From a bacterium (GTDB lineage: Bacteria > Planctomycetota > Planctomycetia > Kolteriales > Kolteriaceae), in assembly GCA_019753235.1 (NCBI GenBank), contig JAIELF010000033.1:41239-105238 (forward strand): 64,000 nt of DNA, in the 5' to 3' direction. The position numbers were made by a program, and so were the translations under genes. The notes under the pieces were generated by a model. That model was not told the DNA's origin. It ran no database searches and worked only from the letters and a program-made list of their open reading frames with translations. Shown here piece by piece: positions 1 to 7,571 of the stretch (position 1 is its first letter; each line of letters starts with the position of its first letter).

Positions 1-668
1 CGAGGCCCTCGCAGATATTCTCGGCTCCTTATGCCGTGAATAACGAGGCGATCGCGTCGACTGCGGCGAGTCAAACGCGGGATTCGCTTGGACCGATCCG
101 CCTTCTCTACGTCGGTCGGCTTCTTCCGCGAAAAGGAGTCGATTTACTCCTGCATGCTTTCAATCGGCTTGTCGAAGAGGCGGATGTTACGTTGACGCTC
201 GTGGGCGAAGGACCGATCCGTGCGGAACTCGAACAACTCTCGTCGGCAAAAGCTCGTGAGCGGATCACCTGGCGGGGAAAGCTTGCCAATGAGGATGTCT
301 TGGCTGAGCTCGGCCGGGCCGAACTGCTCGTTCTCCCCTCTCGCTACGAGCCCTGGGGTTTGGTCGTCAACGAAGCAATGGCGGCCGGTCTACCGGTCGT
401 CGCCCATGCGAACGTCGGCGCAGCGGTCGACTTGATTCAACCCGGCGTCACGGGATGGCTATTCGATCATCTGACCGCGGATGATCTCTTTCATGTGCTC
501 AAAAGCGGGGTCGGCGATCGCGATCAACTTCGCGAGATGGGACACGCGGCACAAGACCGCATCGCTCGTTGGTCGATTGCCGCCACCGTCGATGGCATGT
601 TGGCGGCCATGGATGATGCATGCCCGGCAACTCCTGTCAGGGCAACGAAGGAGTCCGTCGATGCATGA
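1..668 (+). CDS. Glycosyltransferase family 4, C-terminal part (5' end outside window)
   Basis: The frame is open from the first base, so the gene begins upstream; a GTG at 36 is probably internal. The residues just before it read PYAV, as is common where the two GT-B domains meet. What is visible is the nucleotide-sugar-binding C-terminal domain: the strand and loop YVGRLLPRKG, then an EX7E motif (EPWGLVVNE) followed by AMAAGLPVV, the usual donor-sugar site of GT4 retaining enzymes. It probably transfers a sugar to a lipid-linked or cell-surface glycan at the cytoplasmic membrane face. Its stop lies inside the start of the next gene (ATGCATGA at 661-668), so the two are translationally coupled. 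The acceptor and sugar cannot be told from sequence. Confidence 0.9.
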   Translation, partial: RPSQIFSAPYAVNNEAIASTAASQTRDSLGPIRLLYVGRLLPRKGVDLLLHAFNRLVEEADVTLTLVGEGPIRAELEQLSSAKARERITWRGKLANEDVLAELGRAELLVLPSRYEPWGLVVNEAMAAGLPVVAHANVGAAVDLIQPGVTGWLFDHLTADDLFHVLKSGVGDRDQLREMGHAAQDRIARWSIAATVDGMLAAMDDACPATPVRATKESVDA

Positions 669-2049
669 CATCTCGATGGGCCAACCCGAGAAGGGTTCTT
701 TTCTCGGCCTCTTCATCAGTCCGTTCTCGATGATTCTCTTCGTCTATCTGGCGTGCATGATTAGTGTGAGCTTCGACATCCCCGCGATTCATGATGCTGC
801 CATTCTCGCTCGCTGGCCGATACTCGGTTTGATGGCGCTCGTGGGCCTGGTGCCAGCCATCACGCATGGGGTTGTTCGAAGCACGCCGATTCTTTGGATG
901 GGAATATTTCTGCTTGTCGCTGGGCTGAGTTCCCTATGGACGATCGACTTCGAGTACACCGCGATGCGAGTCTTTTCGCTGATTCTTCTGTACATCGCGG
1001 CATTGATCGGGTGGGCTTCGTATGTTCGAACACCACGGCATGCGTCGAACGTCTTCGATGTTTTATTCCTGATCGCTTCGCTCACCGCGGTGGGAGGATT
1101 TCTCTTTCGCATGGGTGACTTGGGGGGCGAAGGTCGTTACGTCGGATTGCACAACCGAGCCACTGGCGCGGGGAGCTATGCTGCCTTGTTTCTGCCGATC
1201 ATCATCTATCAGGCCCGGTACCGATTTCGTGGGCTCCCAGCGATCTTTTCGTGGATGGTGATTTTCGCGCTTCTAGGACAGATTGTTCTCTCTGGCGCTC
1301 GCGTGGCGCTCGTCGTCAGCCTGCTGGTTTGCTTTGCCTTGTGGTTTGATTTTTATGGCAAGAGAGCATTGGTGGCGTTGATCCTGTTGTCAGTGATCGC
1401 GCCGATCCCGATCATTCTCGATCAAAGACAAGCGGACAAAGTGGAAGAGAGATCTCGTCGGCTCATTCGTGCTGAGTCACTGGGAACCTTCACCGGGCGA
1501 CTGGACCGATGGAAGTTCGGTATCGAGAAATGGACCGAACGACCGATCATTGGCTTCGGGTTCGGCTCGTCTCGAACGTTGGCGAGCATCGATCAACCCT
1601 GGCGATTTCGCCTCGAACCGGGCGAAGTCTTCAACCTCCATAGTGATCAAGTCGAAGCCCTGCTTGATCTGGGCGTGATGGGGGCAACGCCTTTTGTCCT
1701 CTTCTGGATCAGTGTGGGCCTTCTCGCTTGGAAGATCATTCTTCGCCCGCGCGACGAAGCCCGTCAGCGCGGTATCGCAGCCTTGGGAGGAACGGTTTAC
1801 GCATTTGCCGACACCTTTATGCACGGCGGATTCTTGGCCGCGGGGGGAGGGGTGTCATCGTTTTCATGGATGATGGTAGCGATCCTCTCGACGATGGCGC
1901 TTTCCCCGATTCGCTCCGCCGACGATGACCATCACACAACTCCCCCTCCGCGAGAAACGCGACCTCGGTCGGCTCGGCCCGCTCGTCAAGCTCGGCAAGT
2001 TCGGCGGGAAACGCTCCCTTCTGTGAGCAGTATTCTTCCCGTGCGATGA
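661..2049 (+). CDS. O-antigen ligase / polysaccharide polymerase-like membrane protein
   Basis: About 462 residues with roughly ten hydrophobic segments and a basic, proline-rich cytoplasmic-looking tail. The middle carries the Wzy_C/O-antigen-ligase signature: TGRLDRW, then GFGFGSSR, then NLHSDQVEALLDLGVMG, where the usual loop HN is HS. Proteins of this class polymerise or ligate lipid-linked oligosaccharides on the outer face of the membrane. The frame stays open back to 481, but the ATG at 661 is preferred because it overlaps the preceding glycosyltransferase stop in the same ATGNNTGA arrangement seen at 3358. The context is a glycan-assembly cluster. Whether it is a ligase or a polymerase is undecided. 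Confidence 0.85.
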   Translation: MHDISMGQPEKGSFLGLFISPFSMILFVYLACMISVSFDIPAIHDAAILARWPILGLMALVGLVPAITHGVVRSTPILWMGIFLLVAGLSSLWTIDFEYTAMRVFSLILLYIAALIGWASYVRTPRHASNVFDVLFLIASLTAVGGFLFRMGDLGGEGRYVGLHNRATGAGSYAALFLPIIIYQARYRFRGLPAIFSWMVIFALLGQIVLSGARVALVVSLLVCFALWFDFYGKRALVALILLSVIAPIPIILDQRQADKVEERSRRLIRAESLGTFTGRLDRWKFGIEKWTERPIIGFGFGSSRTLASIDQPWRFRLEPGEVFNLHSDQVEALLDLGVMGATPFVLFWISVGLLAWKIILRPRDEARQRGIAALGGTVYAFADTFMHGGFLAAGGGVSSFSWMMVAILSTMALSPIRSADDDHHTTPPPRETRPRSARPARQARQVRRETLPSVSSILPVR

Positions 2050-2153
2050 AGGATCCATGGGAAAGAAGCGTGATTTACAGACTTACGCGGACATGCTAGA
2101 GATAGAGTCGAACGATCAGCCCCGCACAAGCAGCAAGGATGAGGCTTCGGGTC

Positions 2154-3365
2154 ATGGCGAAAATCTTGGTCCATGCATTGGCGGCAACCGCGGGCGGCGG
2201 GATCACCTACCTTCGTCAACTTCTTTCGTACTTGGCCGACAAAGGTCAAGAGCATCAGTGGATTGCACTCCTGCCGACCGGCTCGGCCATCGAATGCCCC
2301 GATGTTCCGCACCTCTCCCGTATCGTGCCGACATCCGCCCGAACACCGGTCGGCAGACTCTGGTTTGATCAACGATCTCTTCGGCAGATCATCGCTCGCG
2401 AACGGATTGATCTCCTTCTGGCAACGGCGAATTTCGGCATGATCCGTCCGCCCGTGCCGCAGGTTCTGCTGAATCGCAACGCCCTCTATTTTTCAAGCGA
2501 ACACCTTGCCGAGCTTCGAACTCGCAAAGAGTACCGCACGTTGATGGCAACGCTGGCCCGAAGGCAGATGGCGATTGCATCGATCCGGTCCAGTTCCGTC
2601 AACGTTGTTCCAACCGAGGCGTTCGGACGACAGATTCTGGAATCGATTGGACGACCTCTGTCCCGACCGATGGAAGTGGTTCCGTTCGGATTCGATCGAA
2701 ATGCCTATCAGCGATCTCTCAGCGAGGAGAGTCGCCAGCGGATGTTGTCGAGATTGTCGCCGGTCGAAGGTGTTCGCCGAGTTCTTCTGGTAAGTCATTA
2801 CAACTACTTCCGCAACTTTGAAACGCTGATTCGCGCGATGGCGATCCTTCGCAAGCAACACCGACACACGGGACCGGTCGAGTTGATCTTGACGACTCGG
2901 CTCGAGCAAGGGCTTCGGCAGCACCGTTACGACACCTCTTTCGCGGCCCGCTTAGTCGACGAGCTTGGCCTTGCCGACATCGTCACCATGCTTGGCACGG
3001 TGGCTTCGCACGATCTGGCGAATCTCTATCCCCTGGCCGATGTTGTCGTCTGTCCGTCGTATGCCGAGTCGTTCGGCCATCCGATGGTGGAAGCGATGGC
3101 ATGTGCCCGTCCGATCGTCGCAGCAGACCGAGCGGTGCATCGAGAAATCTGCGGGCCGGCGGCTCTCTACTTTTCAACGTTTGATCCGGAACAACTTGCT
3201 TATCGGATCGGCCAAATACTCGATGATCATCAACTTGCCCATTCGCTCGCGAAACAAGGAGCACAACGGGCAAGCGAGTTTCAATGGGATGACCACTTCG
3301 AACGAATTCGGCACCTGATGATCTCGACCCTGCCGACTTCCGCAAGGACTCAACATCATGCTTGA
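2154..3365 (+). CDS. Glycosyltransferase family 4
   Basis: A GT-B enzyme of about 403 residues. The N-terminus reads KILVHALAA followed by a glycine-rich loop (TAGGGITYL), typical of the acceptor domain. The C-terminal half contains SHYNYFRNFETLIRA and the EX7E site ESFGHPMVE followed by AMACARPIVAAD. I place the start at the ATG at 2154, which has GAGG about ten bases upstream. An ATG at 2139 would add five residues but has AAGG directly abutting it, which is too close. An 89-nt gap separates it from the polymerase gene and it overlaps the next gene by 8 nt, so it is part of the same glycan operon. Confidence 0.9.
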   Translation: MAKILVHALAATAGGGITYLRQLLSYLADKGQEHQWIALLPTGSAIECPDVPHLSRIVPTSARTPVGRLWFDQRSLRQIIARERIDLLLATANFGMIRPPVPQVLLNRNALYFSSEHLAELRTRKEYRTLMATLARRQMAIASIRSSSVNVVPTEAFGRQILESIGRPLSRPMEVVPFGFDRNAYQRSLSEESRQRMLSRLSPVEGVRRVLLVSHYNYFRNFETLIRAMAILRKQHRHTGPVELILTTRLEQGLRQHRYDTSFAARLVDELGLADIVTMLGTVASHDLANLYPLADVVVCPSYAESFGHPMVEAMACARPIVAADRAVHREICGPAALYFSTFDPEQLAYRIGQILDDHQLAHSLAKQGAQRASEFQWDDHFERIRHLMISTLPTSARTQHHA

Positions 3366-4317
3366 TCAACAACTTGCCCCGGTCCGTCGTTCGTCGATAT
3401 CCACGGACCGTGTCCCGGTCTCGGTGGTCATCCCGGTTCTTAACGAGGAGCGGAACATTGCCGCCTGCATTGCCAGTGTGGCGTGGGCCGACGAGATTTT
3501 CGTGGTCGACTCGGGTAGTCGCGACAAGACGGTCGCCTTGGCCGACGATCTCGGGGCAGAGGTTGTTTCCTTTCGTTATGAGGTGGGTGGGCCACGCAAG
3601 AAGAATTGGTCGCTGGACAACTTACCCTTTCGCCATGAATGGGTTCTGCTCGTTGATGCCGACGAGCGAATCACGCCGGAGCTAGAGGAGGAGATTCGCG
3701 CACTCTTCGATCGCGGGCCGACATGCCGAGGTTATTACCTCAATCGGATGCATCTCTTTCTGGGTCGATGGCTTCGCCATGGCGGAAATTATCCAAGCTG
3801 GAATCTTCGTTTGCTTCGCCGGGACGCTGGTCGATACGAACGGCTCGGTACCGAGGATCTGCAGAGCGCCGGCGATGTCGAAGTCCACGAGCACATCTTG
3901 CTGGATGGACCGGCAGGTTACTTGAATGCTCCGATGCTGCACGAAGATTTTAAGGACCTTTCCCATTTCATCGATCGGCACAATCGATACTCGACTTGGG
4001 ATGCGCGCATGCGAGAGGTTCTCCAATCGGGGACGGATAGGATCGACTCGATCCCGAGCAAGTTCTCCGGATCGCCGGTCGAACGTAAAAGGTGGCTGAA
4101 GAAATGGTGGGTCCATCTCCCCTTCAAGCCGTTGCTCCGATTTCTCTACATGTACGTGGTTCAGTGTGGGTTTCTCGACGGAAAAGCCGGCTTCTACTAT
4201 TCTGCCTTCAAAGCCGTGCAAGAGTTTCACATCAGCGCCAAAATCTACGAGCAAAGCCTTCGGTCTGACAAGGACAAGACCCATCCTCCGCAGAACGCCA
4301 ACAACGGAAAGTGTTGA
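3358..4317 (+). CDS. Glycosyltransferase family 2
   Basis: 319 residues. The GT-A fold start VSVVIPVLNEERNI is near residue 20, FVVDSGSRDKT near 50 and the metal-binding DxD as VDADERI near 100. The spacing and the GGPRKKNWSLDN segment resemble the WaaE/KdtX-like branch, in which inverting enzymes add a sugar to a lipopolysaccharide core or exopolysaccharide. The ATG overlaps the stop of the preceding GT4 gene (ATGCTTGA, 3358-3365), so coupling is likely. It ends about 150 nt before the TIGR03790 gene. Donor and acceptor are unknown. Confidence 0.9.
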   Translation: MLDQQLAPVRRSSISTDRVPVSVVIPVLNEERNIAACIASVAWADEIFVVDSGSRDKTVALADDLGAEVVSFRYEVGGPRKKNWSLDNLPFRHEWVLLVDADERITPELEEEIRALFDRGPTCRGYYLNRMHLFLGRWLRHGGNYPSWNLRLLRRDAGRYERLGTEDLQSAGDVEVHEHILLDGPAGYLNAPMLHEDFKDLSHFIDRHNRYSTWDARMREVLQSGTDRIDSIPSKFSGSPVERKRWLKKWWVHLPFKPLLRFLYMYVVQCGFLDGKAGFYYSAFKAVQEFHISAKIYEQSLRSDKDKTHPPQNANNGKC

Positions 4318-4423
4318 TTTCATCGAACGAGTTTCGCAAGGCGTTGGCTCGTCGCGTGCCAGATAGGTATCTTGTAACGTATCGCGAACAAGGGTGCCGG
4401 CCGTCGCGTGCTAAAAGCGACAG

Positions 4424-4442
4424 GGGCGATCGAAGATCGCCC
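4424..4442 (+). other. Perfect hairpin between GT2 and the TIGR03790 gene
   Basis: GGGCGATC, loop GAA, GATCGCCC: an 8-bp perfect stem with a three-base loop, 27 nt upstream of the ATG at 4470. No T-run follows, so it is not a standard terminator. It could pause polymerase or shape the 5' leader of the next gene, or be chance in GATC-rich DNA. Confidence 0.4.
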
Positions 4443-4469
4443 GGCGGCCCCTTCCGTAGGGAGGATGCG

Positions 4470-6773
4470 ATGCGGCAACGAGACGGGCAATGGATTCGAT
4501 GGATGATTCTCGGCTGCTCGCTCACGGCAACCTGGCCTTGCCAGGCGATCGGCCCGCAGAATGTTCTCATCATCACCACAACGAAGTCGCCACAAGGGCT
4601 CGCTGTCGCCAATTACTATCGCGAGAAACGGGGCATCCCCGCCATCAACGTCGTGCGAACTCGTATCGAGCCAACCGATCGAATGAACTCCGATGTTTTT
4701 CGTAAGACCGTTGCCGATGTCGCGGAGTCCCATGCTCGCAAGTACGGGCTGCAAAAAGCGATCTCGGTGTGGGCGACGACCTGCGACATGCCGACGATTA
4801 TCGCGCCCGACAACAGTATCTCGGGTGCGATCTTTTTCGGCGACCGTATCGCGCCAAGCTATGACCCCGCATCGAAAGGTCAGTTCTCTCAGGAGAATCC
4901 TTTCTTCGACAAAATGCTGGGCTATCGTCGTCCGGAGAACGCTGCCGGCGGTTATCTGCACATGAGAATCGATGCGAGTACTCTTCCCGAGACCCTGGCG
5001 CTCATCGATCGAAGTCGACAGGCGGATGGATCATTTCCGCAGGGGATGATTTACCTTTACGACGGCGAAGGTCCGCGAAACGTTCGCCGAGAGGCGATTC
5101 CCTCGGCCATGCGATTGATCAAGATGCTGGAACTCCCTGTCGAACATCGCCTCGTTGGTATGTTGAGCGACGCGACCGACGTTTTGGGTTGGCACACCGG
5201 CGTGCCAACATTGATGATCGACCAGAATCGCTACGTTCCCGGTGCGCTGGCCGACCATCTCACCAGTTTTGGTGGTAGCATCGTCAACAAACATCAACAA
5301 ACCGGCGCGATCGAGTTCCTCCGCAACGGCTGCTCGGCAACGTACGGTACGGTGGTTGAGCCTTACAACTACGTGGCAAAGTTCCCGGTTCCCCACTTGT
5401 TCGGTTACTATGGATTGGGGTTCACGGCCGTGGAAAGTTACTGGATGAGCGTCCGCTGGCCGCACCAGGGACTCTTCATGGGGGATCCTCTCACTCGGCC
5501 ATTTGAGAAACCGATCAGCATCACCGTCCAGCGATTGCGGCCGGAGGAGGTTGTGAAGGGAACGATTGACTTTGATGTCTCTGCTGAGGTCTCGGGGCCG
5601 GGCTCTGGGATTCGTGGCATCGAGGTCAACATCGGCGAGAGTCGTCTCCACCAACGAGGATTTGCCGACATCCCCGAGAACACCAGGATCACGCTCGATA
5701 TCTTCGGCAAAAAAGTCGAGTACGTGACATTGACGAAAGAGCCGTTGGGAAGCCTGGTCGGGAACGTTGCGGCTGAGCTGAATAAAAGCGGTCTGCAGAT
5801 CGGCGTGAAGCCGGGCATGATCGTGATTCTTCCACCGGCGGGCTCAACCGGTAGCGAAGCCTGTTCGGCGGTTTCGTCATCGCCGATTCTTCGTGCGGAA
5901 CTGCTCGGCAACCCGGCCGATCGACCCGCTCCCGTGATTGAATTACCGACCTCGGCGGATATCCCTTGGCAGCTCGAAGGGACATGCGGCGAAGGGGATC
6001 GATTCACTCTTACGATCCGCGAAGATGGTGCCGAGGTGGCCAAGATTTCGCAGGTGGTCACCTTCGCGAGACCCGCCTCGTCGCTTTGCACATCGCTTTA
6101 CATCGAGGCGAGTAAATCGCTTCCCAAGGGTTACAAGCTCGAGCCAACACTCGATCCCGGCCGAGCCGACTTCGGAGTCTTAACACTGATTGCAGAGGGG
6201 AGCCGAGCAACAAAGAAGGTGACTGCCTCGCTCGATCATGAGGCAAAGCCCGATTCGAAATTGACGATTAAAGGTGCCGGCTCACCGACCGCGCTAGCGG
6301 CCAATGGTCGAGCAGGAAAGGAGACCGTCGGCATTCGCTTCGGCTTGGGACCGGCCAAGCTTCGAACCAAACCGATCATCGACACCACCAAGTTCCCCGA
6401 CGGACGACACAAGTTGATTCTGCTGTCGGCCCGCGGAGGAGCGACGGATTCGAGCCAATGGATCGAGTTCCCGATCGTTATCCAGAATAAAAAGCCACGC
6501 GTTCGTCTGGAGGAAATTAAAGCGCCCCTGCGGGCCAGTCAGCCTGGAAAAGTACCGATCGCAAAGATTCTCGCAGCCAAGGAATTGCCGGGCCGGGCAA
6601 GATTTCGCATCGACGGAAATGAAGTGGGGGCATTGGATGTCGCCGGCGATACTCTTTCGATCGAGCCAGCGTTCTGGGGCGCGGGCAAACACGAAGTCGA
6701 AGCCGAGTGGGTGGATGGACCGACCATCATTCAACGAGCTGACAACGCTTTATTGTTGACGATCGATCCTTAG
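4470..6773 (+). CDS. Exported TIGR03790 family protein (exosortase-associated type)
   Basis: About 767 residues. A signal peptide (hydrophobic WMILGCSLTATW, cleavage around CQA) is followed by NVLIITTTKSPQGLAVANYY and REKRGIP, then near residue 330 by SYWMSVRWPHQGLFMGDPL. These match the TIGR03790 family as I know it: function unknown, and found in genomes that also carry the exosortase/PEP-CTERM sorting system. The C-terminal half looks like a chain of beta-rich, Ig-like segments. The start at 4470 has a GGGAGG ribosome site (4459-4464); the open frame extends back to 4311 but the extension is not protein-like. It lies downstream of the glycan operon, consistent with a surface or matrix role. 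No PEP-CTERM tail was seen in it. Confidence 0.8.
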   Translation: MRQRDGQWIRWMILGCSLTATWPCQAIGPQNVLIITTTKSPQGLAVANYYREKRGIPAINVVRTRIEPTDRMNSDVFRKTVADVAESHARKYGLQKAISVWATTCDMPTIIAPDNSISGAIFFGDRIAPSYDPASKGQFSQENPFFDKMLGYRRPENAAGGYLHMRIDASTLPETLALIDRSRQADGSFPQGMIYLYDGEGPRNVRREAIPSAMRLIKMLELPVEHRLVGMLSDATDVLGWHTGVPTLMIDQNRYVPGALADHLTSFGGSIVNKHQQTGAIEFLRNGCSATYGTVVEPYNYVAKFPVPHLFGYYGLGFTAVESYWMSVRWPHQGLFMGDPLTRPFEKPISITVQRLRPEEVVKGTIDFDVSAEVSGPGSGIRGIEVNIGESRLHQRGFADIPENTRITLDIFGKKVEYVTLTKEPLGSLVGNVAAELNKSGLQIGVKPGMIVILPPAGSTGSEACSAVSSSPILRAELLGNPADRPAPVIELPTSADIPWQLEGTCGEGDRFTLTIREDGAEVAKISQVVTFARPASSLCTSLYIEASKSLPKGYKLEPTLDPGRADFGVLTLIAEGSRATKKVTASLDHEAKPDSKLTIKGAGSPTALAANGRAGKETVGIRFGLGPAKLRTKPIIDTTKFPDGRHKLILLSARGGATDSSQWIEFPIVIQNKKPRVRLEEIKAPLRASQPGKVPIAKILAAKELPGRARFRIDGNEVGALDVAGDTLSIEPAFWGAGKHEVEAEWVDGPTIIQRADNALLLTIDP

Positions 6774-6836
6774 CCACCACGAGAGATACCTGTAAACGCT
6801 GGCGAACTTATAGGACCTTCCAAGGAGACGAGACTG

Positions 6837-7559
6837 TTGCCTTGCCGACTCTTTCGCGACGTGCCGGCCTACGGCGCATGGAACATGGCCGTGGACGAAG
6901 CGACGCTGGAATCGGCTTTGTTGCAGCCTGCCGGCGGGCCCACGCTGCGATGGTATCAGTGGTCGACGCCGACGTTGAGTATGGGCTACTTTCAGTCGGC
7001 ACGCGATGTTCCCGAATCGCTTACTTCGCTCCCGCGGGTCCGTCGGTTGACCGGTGGCGGGGCCATCCTCCACGATTGCGAGTTGACTTATAGTTTGGTG
7101 TTTCCCGCAAAGTCCTGGCCCCGCGATAACTTTCTCGATCTTGTGTCGGACATTCACGACGAGATTCGCCAAGCACTCGACGGCTTGGCTTTTGTCGGCA
7201 AGCAACCGCAAGAGGCGATGGCCGAGCCCTTCCTTTGCTTTGAAAGGAGAAGCCCGCTTGATCTTGTGCGACCAGAAGGAAAAGTCGTCGGCAGCGCGCA
7301 GCGAAAACGTTCTGGAGCATTGCTTCAGCATGGTTCTATCCTGTTGTCGGCGAGCCGATCAGCTCCCCATTTGGTCGGATGGAATGCAGAACCTTGTGAC
7401 GAGATCATCGAAAACATCATCACTCAAGTCAGCGCGGGCCTCTCCAAGCGTTGGAGCCTAGAGTTGGCAGCGCTACCCCGGTCAGAAGAGGAACTTGCCT
7501 TGGCGAAACAGTTGGCGGAGGAGAAGTACGGCACGGCAACGTGGAACGATCGACGTTGA
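6837..7559 (+). CDS. Lipoate/octanoyl-protein transferase family (LipM/LplA-like)
   Basis: 240 residues with the biotin/lipoate protein ligase fold. NMAVDEA is near the N-terminus, then RRLTGGGAILHD (the substrate-binding RRxTGGGA motif), then the lysine region GKVVGSAQRKR followed by LLQHGSILL. A cysteine in FLCF precedes the lysine motif where LipM-type octanoyltransferases carry their acyl-thioester cysteine, so amidotransfer of octanoate from ACP to the GcvH or E2 lipoyl domain is more likely than ATP-dependent ligation; this is inference. The start is TTG with AAGGAG nine bases upstream (6822-6827). It is convergent with the next gene, 12 nt away. Confidence 0.8.
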   Translation: MPCRLFRDVPAYGAWNMAVDEATLESALLQPAGGPTLRWYQWSTPTLSMGYFQSARDVPESLTSLPRVRRLTGGGAILHDCELTYSLVFPAKSWPRDNFLDLVSDIHDEIRQALDGLAFVGKQPQEAMAEPFLCFERRSPLDLVRPEGKVVGSAQRKRSGALLQHGSILLSASRSAPHLVGWNAEPCDEIIENIITQVSAGLSKRWSLELAALPRSEEELALAKQLAEEKYGTATWNDRR

Positions 7560-7571
7560 TCGCAACTTCCG

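Noticed and set aside
481..660. N-terminal extension of the polymerase frame
   Set aside because: Lies inside the glycosyltransferase gene; the ATG at 661 fits the coupled overlap.
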